5,321 nucleotides of DNA from Nitrospirota bacterium (GTDB lineage: Bacteria > Nitrospinota > Nitrospinia > Nitrospinales > Nitrospinaceae): assembly GCA_003229345.1 (NCBI GenBank), contig QIDN01000136.1, positions 1 through 5,321 on the forward strand. The letters run 5' to 3'. Under the pieces are notes generated by a model. The model did no database searches, was not told where the DNA came from, and worked only from the letters and a program-made list of their open reading frames with translations. Below, in pieces: positions 1 to 5,321 of this stretch (position 1 is its first letter; each line of letters opens with the position of its first letter). The position numbers were made by a program, and so were the translations under genes.

Positions 1-1692
1 GGATTTAAGCCTTTGCCCCATTTCTCTGAGAAAGAGATCCCCTATGCCATGCCCGTAGTTATCGTTGATCAGCTTAAAATTGTCAAAATCCAGGAACATA
101 ACCGCCAAACGCTTTTTAACCCGATGAGCATGGGCCAGCCCCAGAGTCAGCCGGTCAAGCAATAGAACCCGGTTGGGCAATCCGGTTAGAGAGTCGTAAT
201 AGGCCATATTCTTGATGGTTTCCTCTGCCCTTTGACGTTCCAACTCTGCTCCGGCTCGAGAGGCAAACACTCTCAAAATGGATATCGTTCTCTCTTTATC
301 CAACATAGGCCTACGGTCGAAGACTACAAGATGCCCCATCACATTCAAGGAGGAATCAAAAAAAGGAACACCGGCGTAACTTTTAGCGCCTATTTCCTTT
401 AAAAATATTTCATCGGGAAACGCCTCTTGGACTCCATCGGAATAGAAACTGATCCTGCCCCCCATGAGATCTTCATAAGGAGTGTGAGTCACTTCATACT
501 GGTGATTGTTGACAAACTGTTTCCAAAAGAACTTTTTCGACACCTCTCCATTCCATCCCGCTATAGTTCGGCATTTCGAGTCGTGGCCTTCTAAAATTTC
601 GCTCACCATGGCGCAGCGGGCCGGTAGAGCAGAAGCTAAATGACGCACCAGAGACTGGAAAAATTCATTTCCAGTTTGTGCCGAAGTTCCTTCGACGATC
701 GATCGAAAAGCCTGGTCATCGCGGTTTCTTTTTATTTCACCACCGATGCTGGACGAAAAAGTTTTTAATATCGACTCCTCATCAGTAGACCAGACTCGAG
801 AGGTATGACGGTTGGCAAATAACGCAAATCCCCAATAAGTATAATCAATTGTAAAAGGCACCAAAATACATGACTTGATTCTCTGCTTTTTAAAAAAAGG
901 CGAAGCTGAATCGGCGGGGTCTACTACATGGCTGATAGAATTCCCCATTCTCAGTTCTTTGATCCATTCGTCCCATCCCAGGCTGGTATAAGGTAAATCG
1001 CACAAGTCTCCACCTAAATTCTTTTCACCACCACCAGACCAAAAATATTTCAGACTGAAAGCACTTTCCCCGCTTTCCGGATGAGGGTGATCCTGAAAGA
1101 TATAAGCACGGTCCATATTCCCCGCTTTTCCGACGATTCCCAATGCTTCTTTGATGGCGGCTTCATGATCAAAAACGGTCAGCAGTCGTGTGGCGGCTTC
1201 GGACACTCCCCGCAAAAGAAGCCCTTGAACTTTCAGCGATTCTTCCGCCTGAACTCTTTGTTGTTCTTCTTTAAACAAGTCAAGGGTGTGCCGAATGGTT
1301 TTGAAGAGGTTTTCTGGTGTAAGACTCGATTTAACCAGGTAATCGGTGGCGCCTGCCTTCATGGCCTGAACAGCAATCTCCTGATCCCCCTGACCGGTCA
1401 ACATGATTACCGGAAGCGTGTAGCCATTTTCCCGGATGTCTTTTAGAATATCCAGCCCATTCCATTCACCTAAATGGTAGTCTAGAAAAAGCAGATCATA
1501 ATCGGATTCTGTCAATTTTCGGACAATATCCTCCCGGGTGCGAGCGGGATCCACAATCACAGTCGCCTTCTCATTTCGCTTGGTATAATAATCCCAATCA
1601 GCCCACTCAAAGATTAATTCCCTAAAAAGGAATAAATCGTCCTCATCGTCTTCTGCGATTAAAATGCGAATGTCGTGCTCAATCGATCCCAT
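1..1692 (-). CDS. Response regulator with receiver, two GAF domains and a GGDEF domain (C-terminus outside window)
   Basis: Probable phosphorylation-controlled diguanylate cyclase (cytoplasmic, c-di-GMP signalling); 564 residues are visible without a stop and the gene runs off the left edge. Residues 8-137 form a receiver: acidic pair D15/D16, phosphoacceptor D71 in LFLDYHLG, T99 in MLTGQGD and K121 in DYLVKS. A helical linker (about 138-163) leads to a first GAF domain (about 165-322, with CILVPF and YWGFALF) and a second GAF domain (about 328-490, with SYAGVPFFDS, MGHLVVFDRRPM and ASRAGAELERQ). The GGDEF domain begins with YYDSLTGLPNR (498-508) and FLDFDNFKLIND; D535, N543 and D552 match the spacing of the metal- and GTP-binding residues of PleD. 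The GG(D/E)EF loop lies just outside, so catalytic activity, an inhibitory RxxD site or a following EAL domain cannot be judged. The ATG is fixed by an in-frame TAA four codons upstream; no strong Shine-Dalgarno sequence precedes it. A gap of 163 nt separates it from the peptidase gene, so it is probably transcribed on its own. Confidence 0.93.
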   Translation of the reverse strand, partial: MGSIEHDIRILIAEDDEDDLFLFRELIFEWADWDYYTKRNEKATVIVDPARTREDIVRKLTESDYDLLFLDYHLGEWNGLDILKDIRENGYTLPVIMLTGQGDQEIAVQAMKAGATDYLVKSSLTPENLFKTIRHTLDLFKEEQQRVQAEESLKVQGLLLRGVSEAATRLLTVFDHEAAIKEALGIVGKAGNMDRAYIFQDHPHPESGESAFSLKYFWSGGGEKNLGGDLCDLPYTSLGWDEWIKELRMGNSISHVVDPADSASPFFKKQRIKSCILVPFTIDYTYWGFALFANRHTSRVWSTDEESILKTFSSSIGGEIKRNRDDQAFRSIVEGTSAQTGNEFFQSLVRHLASALPARCAMVSEILEGHDSKCRTIAGWNGEVSKKFFWKQFVNNHQYEVTHTPYEDLMGGRISFYSDGVQEAFPDEIFLKEIGAKSYAGVPFFDSSLNVMGHLVVFDRRPMLDKERTISILRVFASRAGAELERQRAEETIKNMAYYDSLTGLPNRVLLLDRLTLGLAHAHRVKKRLAVMFLDFDNFKLINDNYGHGIGDLFLREMGQRLKS

Positions 1693-1762
1693 GGAGGTCC
1701 GTTATCTATCAGCCTAATCAGGCAAATAAAAAATAGTTTCTGGTACGTTTTCCGATACATTA

Positions 1763-1791
1763 ATGGTAAGGAAATCCACTCCCTTCGTCAA
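1763..1791 (-). promoter_or_regulatory. Candidate sigma70-type promoter for the GGDEF response regulator
   Basis: On the minus strand, TTGACG (1791-1786) is followed by a 17-nt spacer and TACCAT (1768-1763). These match the consensus -35 box at five of six positions and the -10 box at four of six. Transcription would begin near 1756 and leave a leader of about 64 nt. The signal sits in the 163-nt gap between the peptidase and regulator genes, where no convincing rho-independent terminator is visible, so read-through from the upstream operon is also possible. This is based on visual matching only. Confidence 0.38.
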
Positions 1792-1855
1792 CCATGCATT
1801 TACCTATAGCACTACTTCTAAAGGGGTTATCTGATTTGGCCATTCAGGCGGGAAG

Positions 1856-2860
1856 TCAGGGCATCCACAGGTACATGAAGTTGGGTCCGGGGGTCTCTGG
1901 AATAAAATTCAGGTTAATAAAATTGAAATTGATGGCGGGAGGTACCGGGAGTGAGGAATAGATATTACTTTTGTATTGTCCGGCTCGATGGTAAATAACA
2001 AGGCGTATTTCTCTCAGCCCTAAATCCTTTTTGATGAACTCTTCCGCCTCATCCATATAGGCGATTTGATCAATCAATTTGGCATCCAGAGCCTGTTGAG
2101 AAGTATAAATTCGTCCATCCGCCAATCTTTCGATTTCATCACGGTTCAATTGCTTTCGGTTATCTGCAATGGTGGAAACAAACCTTTGATGGAGAGTGTC
2201 GATCGTTTTCTGGAAGATCAGGCGCTCGTCTTTCGTCAAAGCTCGGAACGGTGACAAAAAATCCTTATGGTCACCGGATTTGACCACTTCGAAATCCACC
2301 CCCATTTTGTCCATCAAGCCACTCAGATTCATTTTAAGGGCAATCACTCCAATGCTTCCAGTCAGCGAGGTGGGGTGAACGATAATCCGGTCTGCCGCCT
2401 GGGCCACGTAGTATCCTCCGGAAGCCGCAAGATCCATGACAACGGCATAAACTTTTATTTTCTTTCTTTCCTTAAACGTTTTAATTTCATGATAAATAAT
2501 ATCGCTGGACGTCACGGTGCCACCGGGAGTATTGATTCTAAGAATCAGAGCCTTGACATCTTCATCCTTCTCCGCTTTTTTTAAAGTTTCCCTGACACGG
2601 TCGACCAACCCTACACTCATCTCCACTCCCAGCGCGGAAACCTTTTTTTTATTCGAAATCACTCCCTTAATATCAATCAGCAAAACTTTGTCATCGCCTT
2701 CACCGGAAACCGTTTTTTCTTTTAAGGGTCCCAGGCTGGGAGTCACATTGATTTTAAACAGAGTGCATCCGTTGAAAATCACAAACAGAAGCATCACCAA
2801 CAGGAGGCGAGCCTTGTTGGCATATCTGGGTGATTCACAGCAAAAACGGATCCATTTCAT
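1856..2860 (-). CDS. sppA: S49 family signal peptide peptidase SppA, predicted lipoprotein
   Basis: Membrane-anchored serine protease of the short SppA (36K) type, a family that degrades cleaved signal peptides and other membrane-associated peptides. With the chosen start it has 334 residues, normal for the single-domain form. Residues about 19-31 are a hydrophobic segment ending in FNGC, a somewhat non-standard lipobox with C32 as the lipidated residue; Thr at +2 is not a retention signal. The protease core follows: RINTPGG (108-114), nucleophile S147 in LAASGGYYVA, TGSIGV (167-172) and general base K199 in SGDHKDFLSPFR. The Ser-Lys distance of 52 residues equals that of Bacillus subtilis SppA (Ser147/Lys199). 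The tail (about 295-334) is rich in Pro, Asn and aromatic residues and ends in YLWMP. The ATG at 2860 is chosen because TGAGGA lies 8 nt upstream and the codon sits 1 nt after the stop of the preceding gene. An ATG at 2890 would add 10 residues but overlaps the upstream gene and lacks a ribosome-binding site. Expression is probably coupled to the upstream gene. Confidence 0.92.
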   Translation of the reverse strand: MKWIRFCCESPRYANKARLLLVMLLFVIFNGCTLFKINVTPSLGPLKEKTVSGEGDDKVLLIDIKGVISNKKKVSALGVEMSVGLVDRVRETLKKAEKDEDVKALILRINTPGGTVTSSDIIYHEIKTFKERKKIKVYAVVMDLAASGGYYVAQAADRIIVHPTSLTGSIGVIALKMNLSGLMDKMGVDFEVVKSGDHKDFLSPFRALTKDERLIFQKTIDTLHQRFVSTIADNRKQLNRDEIERLADGRIYTSQQALDAKLIDQIAYMDEAEEFIKKDLGLREIRLVIYHRAGQYKSNIYSSLPVPPAINFNFINLNFIPETPGPNFMYLWMP

Positions 2861-2861
2861 A

Positions 2862-3779
2862 TCAATTTTCCTCACCGCACATAAATTCATAAAGAGGATT
2901 GAAGTTTGGGATCACCGAGGCCCAGCGCCCCTCCTGACCTTCCAAAATTTCAAAAACCTTGCTCCATGATTTTCTGACGACTTCCGGGTTTCTTCTATCC
3001 TCAGGAAGAACCAGCTGTTCCAAAAAAGGCTGAGTGGTTATAACAATTTCACGGACGGTCATGGTATCCCGCGCTACCTCCATTTTTACTTTCTTGCGAG
3101 CTTCCATGGTAGCGACATCATTGATTCGATTCTTTTGATAATCCTGAAAGAGATGCCGAAATCCCTGCTGAAGGTTTTCAATAATATCCGTGAGACCCGG
3201 ATCGGCATTGACTTTAGCCAGCTGCGCATTGATGCTTTGCAGGGGGGAAATAATATTAATCTCGTGGAGGGTGGACTCTTTGACATTATATATTTTCATG
3301 AGATCCTGAACGTCCATTTTATGCCCCTGTTCAGTTTCTGCGTTGACCGAGTCCAGGCATTTTTGAATCTGTTGTTCCAGATTTTCATTGAGCTTTTCCC
3401 TGGTTTGTTGCACTTGCCGGTCAAAAAGATCGCCCTGGCCCAGTTTTTCAAATTCAGGGCGACATTCATCCGTCCGCTTTTGAATCAATATTTCCGCTTC
3501 CGAGTTGATCATTGTTTTAAGCCGGATCACCCTGGCATCGGTCAAAGGACTGACAAATTTCAGACGCACTTCCCGTTCCACCCGTAACATCTCCCGCGGC
3601 ATGGCCCGGAACACTTTGTCATAGCTATCGTACTTAGCCTGCCAGTGCTCCAGGGTATGTTTCTTATTACTTCCGGTAAACTTGATCGTGGTCCTTTTAA
3701 TACGCGCCACATTCTGCTGAATCAGGGAAACCAGTTTATCCCGGATCAAAGTATCTATTCTGTCGTCCAGATTATCCAT
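2862..3779 (-). CDS. Hypothetical helical protein between SUMF1-like and sppA genes
   Basis: Not recognised as a known family. The product has 305 residues with no signal peptide and no membrane segment, so it is probably cytoplasmic. It is highly charged, and long stretches look alpha-helical: residues 1-30, 43-75 (many Arg/Glu), 84-105, 118-151 (a Gln/Glu/Leu-rich stretch that could form a coiled coil), 196-240 and 264-282. The middle (about 155-195) has more breaks, including ISPLQSINAQL. The C-terminal end has VIPNFNPLYEFMCGEEN. Three cysteines (106, 141, 301) are scattered and form no metal-site motif; there is no Walker, HTH or catalytic signature that I can see. The ATG is the first possible start after an in-frame TAG three codons upstream; its ribosome-binding site is weak. 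It starts 23 nt after the SUMF1-like gene and ends 1 nt before the sppA start, so it is very likely co-transcribed with both. A role as a partner or scaffold for envelope proteolysis would be a guess from context alone. Confidence 0.85.
   Translation of the reverse strand: MDNLDDRIDTLIRDKLVSLIQQNVARIKRTTIKFTGSNKKHTLEHWQAKYDSYDKVFRAMPREMLRVEREVRLKFVSPLTDARVIRLKTMINSEAEILIQKRTDECRPEFEKLGQGDLFDRQVQQTREKLNENLEQQIQKCLDSVNAETEQGHKMDVQDLMKIYNVKESTLHEINIISPLQSINAQLAKVNADPGLTDIIENLQQGFRHLFQDYQKNRINDVATMEARKKVKMEVARDTMTVREIVITTQPFLEQLVLPEDRRNPEVVRKSWSKVFEILEGQEGRWASVIPNFNPLYEFMCGEEN
2869..2874 (-). promoter_or_regulatory. Ribosome binding site deciding the sppA start
   Basis: TGAGGA on the minus strand lies inside the last codons of the upstream gene, 8 nt before the ATG at 2860. 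It supports that start over the in-frame ATG at 2890, which is preceded by a pyrimidine-rich stretch. The arrangement (SD within the upstream gene, stop TGA, one base, ATG) is typical of translational coupling. Confidence 0.7.
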
Positions 3780-3802
3780 AGCTGACTATAAGAAGATAAG
3801 AT

Positions 3803-4612
3803 TTATTCTTTGGGGTTATGGGACTTGGCACACCGGCACCCGATTCCGTAAAATTCCTGTCCGTCATTCTGACCGTAGCGGTGCGAAATCCGCATATAAT
3901 CGGGAAGGCTGTTCCAAGCGCCGCCCCGAATCACATGGTACTTGCCCTCGGGGGGTCCTTGGGGATTCCTGCCTGGACTCTTTTGATAATAGTGCTTATC
4001 ATACCAATCGAAAACCCATTCGGCAATATTTCCCGACATCTCGTACACGCCTTCGGGGGTTTTGCCCAGTTCCAACGAACCCACTTCCCGAAGAATATCA
4101 CCTTTATCGATAAAACAACAACGATTGAAGTGAGCACGGGTTGCATCGGGAAGTTCCTCCCCCCAAGGATATATCCGGTGGTTCTTGCCACCCGCGGCTC
4201 GCTCCCACTCCGCCTCGGTGGGGAGCCGCTTGCCGCGCCATAAACAGTAATTCCGGCACCGCTTCCAAGTAAGACCGATCACCGGTTTGCGTTCCATCCC
4301 CGGCCGCGCCTTCCGGTCATACCACCCGGTAATAGTGGGATGCTGTTTGGGATTCTGCGCCAGATATCGTTCAAAATCGCCGCCTGTAACCTCATAACGA
4401 TCAATCCAGTAAGCGTCCAAATAGACGGTGTGCTGGGGATATTCATCTTTCCGCCCGGTCCCCTCCTGGCTTCCCATCAAAAACTCCCCGGCGGGAATCA
4501 ACACCATATCCTTCGGCTCCCCAGTTTGGGGTGAATCCGCAAGCGCAGTACCAGCCCCTGGCAAGAGAACGACCCACAATACAAGCAACCACCCCAATCC
4601 ACTGGATTTCAC
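3803..4612 (-). CDS. Secreted formylglycine-generating-enzyme-like (SUMF1/FGE-sulfatase fold) protein
   Basis: Exported 269-residue protein of the FGE-sulfatase (SUMF1) superfamily. An N-terminal signal peptide (WLLVLWVVLLPGAG core, likely cleaved after A25 in ALA-DS) is followed by the complete domain: MVLIPAGEFLMGS (36-48), the D-x-Y-W-I-D-R-Y-E-V-T block (66-76), GKRLPTEAEWERAAGG (127-142), YPWGEE (148-153), VYEMSGNIAEWVFDWY (189-204), IRGGAW (228-233) and IGCRCA (257-262). True FGE enzymes carry a C-x4-C pair in the segment before the final G-F-R-C-A; here that segment reads RISHRYGQ, with no cysteine, so conversion of sulfatase Cys to formylglycine is unlikely. Other superfamily members are oxidative or structural proteins or have unknown roles, so no reaction is assigned. 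Extra cysteines are C119, C123, C165, C166, C259 and C261. The start is GTG: an in-frame TAG lies four codons upstream, AGGGAG sits 5 nt before it, and the next Met (36) would lose the signal peptide. It is the first gene of the minus-strand operon and divergent from dctQ. Confidence 0.9.
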   Translation of the reverse strand: MKSSGLGWLLVLWVVLLPGAGTALADSPQTGEPKDMVLIPAGEFLMGSQEGTGRKDEYPQHTVYLDAYWIDRYEVTGGDFERYLAQNPKQHPTITGWYDRKARPGMERKPVIGLTWKRCRNYCLWRGKRLPTEAEWERAAGGKNHRIYPWGEELPDATRAHFNRCCFIDKGDILREVGSLELGKTPEGVYEMSGNIAEWVFDWYDKHYYQKSPGRNPQGPPEGKYHVIRGGAWNSLPDYMRISHRYGQNDGQEFYGIGCRCAKSHNPKE

Positions 4613-4617
4613 AGAGA

Positions 4618-4623
4618 CTCCCT
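4618..4623 (-). promoter_or_regulatory. Ribosome binding site for the GTG start of the SUMF1-like gene
   Basis: AGGGAG on the minus strand with a 5-nt spacer to the GTG at 4612. Together with the in-frame TAG just upstream and the signal peptide that begins directly after it, this fixes the non-ATG start. Confidence 0.7.
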
Positions 4624-4638
4624 ATATAAAAAGAGGAC

Positions 4639-4667
4639 ATAATAAGTTATTGAGCCCGCCAGTTAAA
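4639..4667 (-). promoter_or_regulatory. Candidate promoter of the SUMF1-like/hypothetical/sppA operon
   Basis: On the minus strand, TTTAAC (4667-4662) is followed by 17 nt and TATTAT (4644-4639). The -10 box matches consensus at five of six positions; the -35 box is weak (three of six). Transcription would begin near 4632, about 20 nt before the GTG, leaving just room for the ribosome-binding site. An alternative -10 (TATAAT, 4679-4674) has no good -35 at the right distance. Visual prediction only. Confidence 0.35.
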
Positions 4668-4678
4668 GTCTTTATTAT
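4650..4678 (+). promoter_or_regulatory. Candidate sigma70-type promoter of the dctQM operon
   Basis: TTGAGC (4650-4655), a 17-nt spacer and TATTAT (4673-4678) match the consensus at four of six and five of six positions. Transcription would start near 4685, giving a leader of about 36 nt that contains the whole inverted repeat at 4694-4718. It interleaves with the candidate minus-strand promoter, so the two polymerases could compete. Confidence 0.45.
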
Positions 4679-4693
4679 ATCCAATCAGCACCT

Positions 4694-4718
4694 GCGGAAC
4701 CGGAAGGACGGGTTCCGC
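4694..4718 (+). repeat. Perfect 8-bp inverted repeat (hairpin) enclosing the dctQ ribosome binding site
   Basis: GCGGAACC (4694-4701) and its exact reverse complement GGTTCCGC (4711-4718) flank a 9-nt loop containing GGAAGGA (4702-4708), the only good Shine-Dalgarno sequence before dctQ. The second arm ends 2 nt before the ATG at 4721. In the mRNA this would form a G+C-rich stem with the SD in the loop and the second arm between SD and start codon. It may be a translational control element or the operator of a dimeric repressor just downstream of the predicted promoter. There is no following T-tract, so it is not a classical terminator. Confidence 0.6.
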
Positions 4719-4720
4719 GT

Positions 4721-5239
4721 ATGCTGAAACCTCTCACCCCTTTTCCGGCCATGCGCACAATCAAACAATTGGATGAGTGGCTGGCCAAAGCCGAGTCGGG
4801 ATTTCTTGTATTCCTGCTCTTCCTCATGGTTTTTCTCGCCTTCGGTCAGGTTATTCTGAGAAATTTTTTGAATAGCGGCCTTCTGTGGACGGACCTGTTT
4901 TTACGCCAGCTGGTGCTCTGGGTTGGTTTTTTGGGGGCCTCCCTGGCGGTTCGGGAGCGCCGCCATATTTCCATCGACGTTCTCCCCCAATTGATACCTG
5001 CACCCTACAAGCCTTTTGTTCAAATACTGGTGAGTTTTTGCGCGGGGTTGATCAGCGTATTTCTCACCGTAGCTGCCTGGAAGTTTGTTCGACTGGAAAT
5101 GGAGTTTCCCATAATTCTCTTTCTTGATTTACCCGCCTGGATTTTTCAAACCATTCTACCGTTCAGCTTCGGCCTGATTTCTCTGCGCTATTTTCTGCAT
5201 GTGTTTGATGACTTAATCAAACTCTGGGAAAAGAAATGA
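4721..5239 (+). CDS. dctQ: TRAP transporter small permease (DctQ family)
   Basis: Small integral-membrane subunit of a tripartite ATP-independent periplasmic transporter, which takes up substrates such as organic acids using an ion gradient together with a large permease and a periplasmic binding protein. The product has 172 residues, usual for the family, with four hydrophobic segments: about 28-46, 59-77, 98-121 and 131-159. Family features are the VILRNF motif after helix 1, W56 and R62 before W67 in the second helix, GFLGASLAVRERRHISID (69-86), and a basic C-terminus. The substrate cannot be told from this subunit. The ATG at 4721 is preferred because GGAAGGA lies 12 nt upstream (a long spacing, within a hairpin); the in-frame ATG at 4751 has no SD but begins in MRTIKQLDEW, where alignable similarity probably starts, so it remains possible. 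The stop overlaps the start of the large permease gene. It is divergent from the SUMF1-like gene. Confidence 0.9.
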   Translation: MLKPLTPFPAMRTIKQLDEWLAKAESGFLVFLLFLMVFLAFGQVILRNFLNSGLLWTDLFLRQLVLWVGFLGASLAVRERRHISIDVLPQLIPAPYKPFVQILVSFCAGLISVFLTVAAWKFVRLEMEFPIILFLDLPAWIFQTILPFSFGLISLRYFLHVFDDLIKLWEKK

Positions 5240-5321
5240 CTCTATTCATCGTTGTCGGCATCATTGTTCTGGCTTTATTGGGAGTTCCGCTATATGCCAT
5301 TATCGGACTGGCGGGTTTGGT
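5236..5321 (+). CDS. dctM: TRAP transporter large permease (DctM family), N-terminal fragment
   Basis: Only the first 28 codons are inside the window. The ATG overlaps the dctQ stop in an ATGA arrangement, with a modest purine-rich site (GGGAA, 5226-5230) upstream, so translation is probably coupled to dctQ. The visible peptide is one hydrophobic helix, with FIVVGIIVLALLGVPLYAI followed by an IGLAGL stretch. This matches the beginning of DctM proteins, in which an N-terminal helix carries a Gly-x-Pro bend. The assignment rests on this short similarity plus the invariant dctQ-dctM gene order. The full protein would be expected to have about 12 or more membrane helices and to form the ion-coupled substrate channel. 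Confidence 0.82.
   Translation, partial: MTLFIVVGIIVLALLGVPLYAIIGLAGL

Noticed and set aside
1081..1446. Plus-strand open frame of 121 codons
   Set aside because: It is entirely antisense to the receiver/GAF part of the response regulator, which has clear domain motifs, and it has no recognisable protein features.
1712..1723. Short inverted repeat GCCT-aatc-AGGC before the response regulator, next to an A/T-rich run
   Set aside because: The stem is only 4 bp, and on the minus strand the T-run precedes the hairpin instead of following it, so it does not fit a terminator.
1761..1837. Minus-strand small ORF of 27 codons in the gap after sppA (ATG GCC AAA TCA ...)
   Set aside because: No Shine-Dalgarno sequence, its end overlaps the candidate promoter of the regulator, and such a length is expected by chance.
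2861..2890. Upstream in-frame ATG at 2890 for sppA
   Set aside because: It would overlap the preceding gene by 29 nt and has no ribosome-binding site, while the ATG at 2860 has TGAGGA at good spacing.
2066..2969. Several plus-strand open frames opposite sppA and its upstream gene
   Set aside because: All overlap well-supported minus-strand genes, overlap one another, and show no family motifs or convincing start signals.
3810..3842. Cys-rich GCRCAKSH end of the SUMF1-like protein as a possible c-type heme site
   Set aside because: The spacing does not give CxxCH; the sequence is a variant of the family's terminal GFRCA motif.
3818..4727. Plus- and minus-strand open frames overlapping the SUMF1-like gene
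   Set aside because: They are shadows of a gene with many conserved family motifs; none has its own motif or start signal.

Overview
The window suggests a Gram-negative bacterium. A periplasmic formylglycine-generating-enzyme-like protein, a predicted lipoprotein SppA-type peptidase, a TRAP transporter and a multi-sensor GGDEF response regulator are typical of proteobacteria, deltaproteobacteria-like lineages and Nitrospinota-type marine bacteria. Nothing in the sequence fixes the taxon, so this is only a lean. Base composition is intermediate and even along the window. There is no rRNA, tRNA, insertion sequence, phage gene or CRISPR array.

Layout: most of the window (1-4612) reads on the minus strand. 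From right to left it holds (i) a secreted SUMF1/FGE-sulfatase-fold protein with a GTG start (4612-3803); (ii) an unrecognised, mainly helical, probably cytoplasmic protein of 305 residues (3779-2862); (iii) an S49 signal-peptide-peptidase-like serine protease that looks like a lipoprotein (2860-1856); and (iv) after a 163-nt gap, a response regulator with receiver, two GAF domains and a GGDEF domain (1692 to beyond the left edge). Genes i-iii are separated by 23 nt and 1 nt and are probably one operon. Gene iv appears to have its own promoter.

At the right end, divergent from this operon, a TRAP transporter operon starts on the plus strand. It has a small permease (dctQ, 4721-5239) overlapping by 4 nt a large permease (dctM, 5236 to beyond the right edge). 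The substrate-binding subunit is not in the window. The 108-nt divergent intergenic region holds two interleaved promoter-like signals. It also holds a perfect 8-bp inverted repeat whose loop contains the only good Shine-Dalgarno sequence for dctQ.

How the genes may work together: the minus-strand operon joins an envelope protease with a periplasmic SUMF1-fold protein and an unknown helical protein, which suggests an envelope maintenance or maturation role (inference). The GGDEF regulator is probably independent. No obviously novel defence or mobile system is visible. The best candidates for follow-up are the unknown helical protein with its neighbours, the SUMF1-fold protein lacking the usual FGE active-site cysteines, and the hairpin at the dctQ start.
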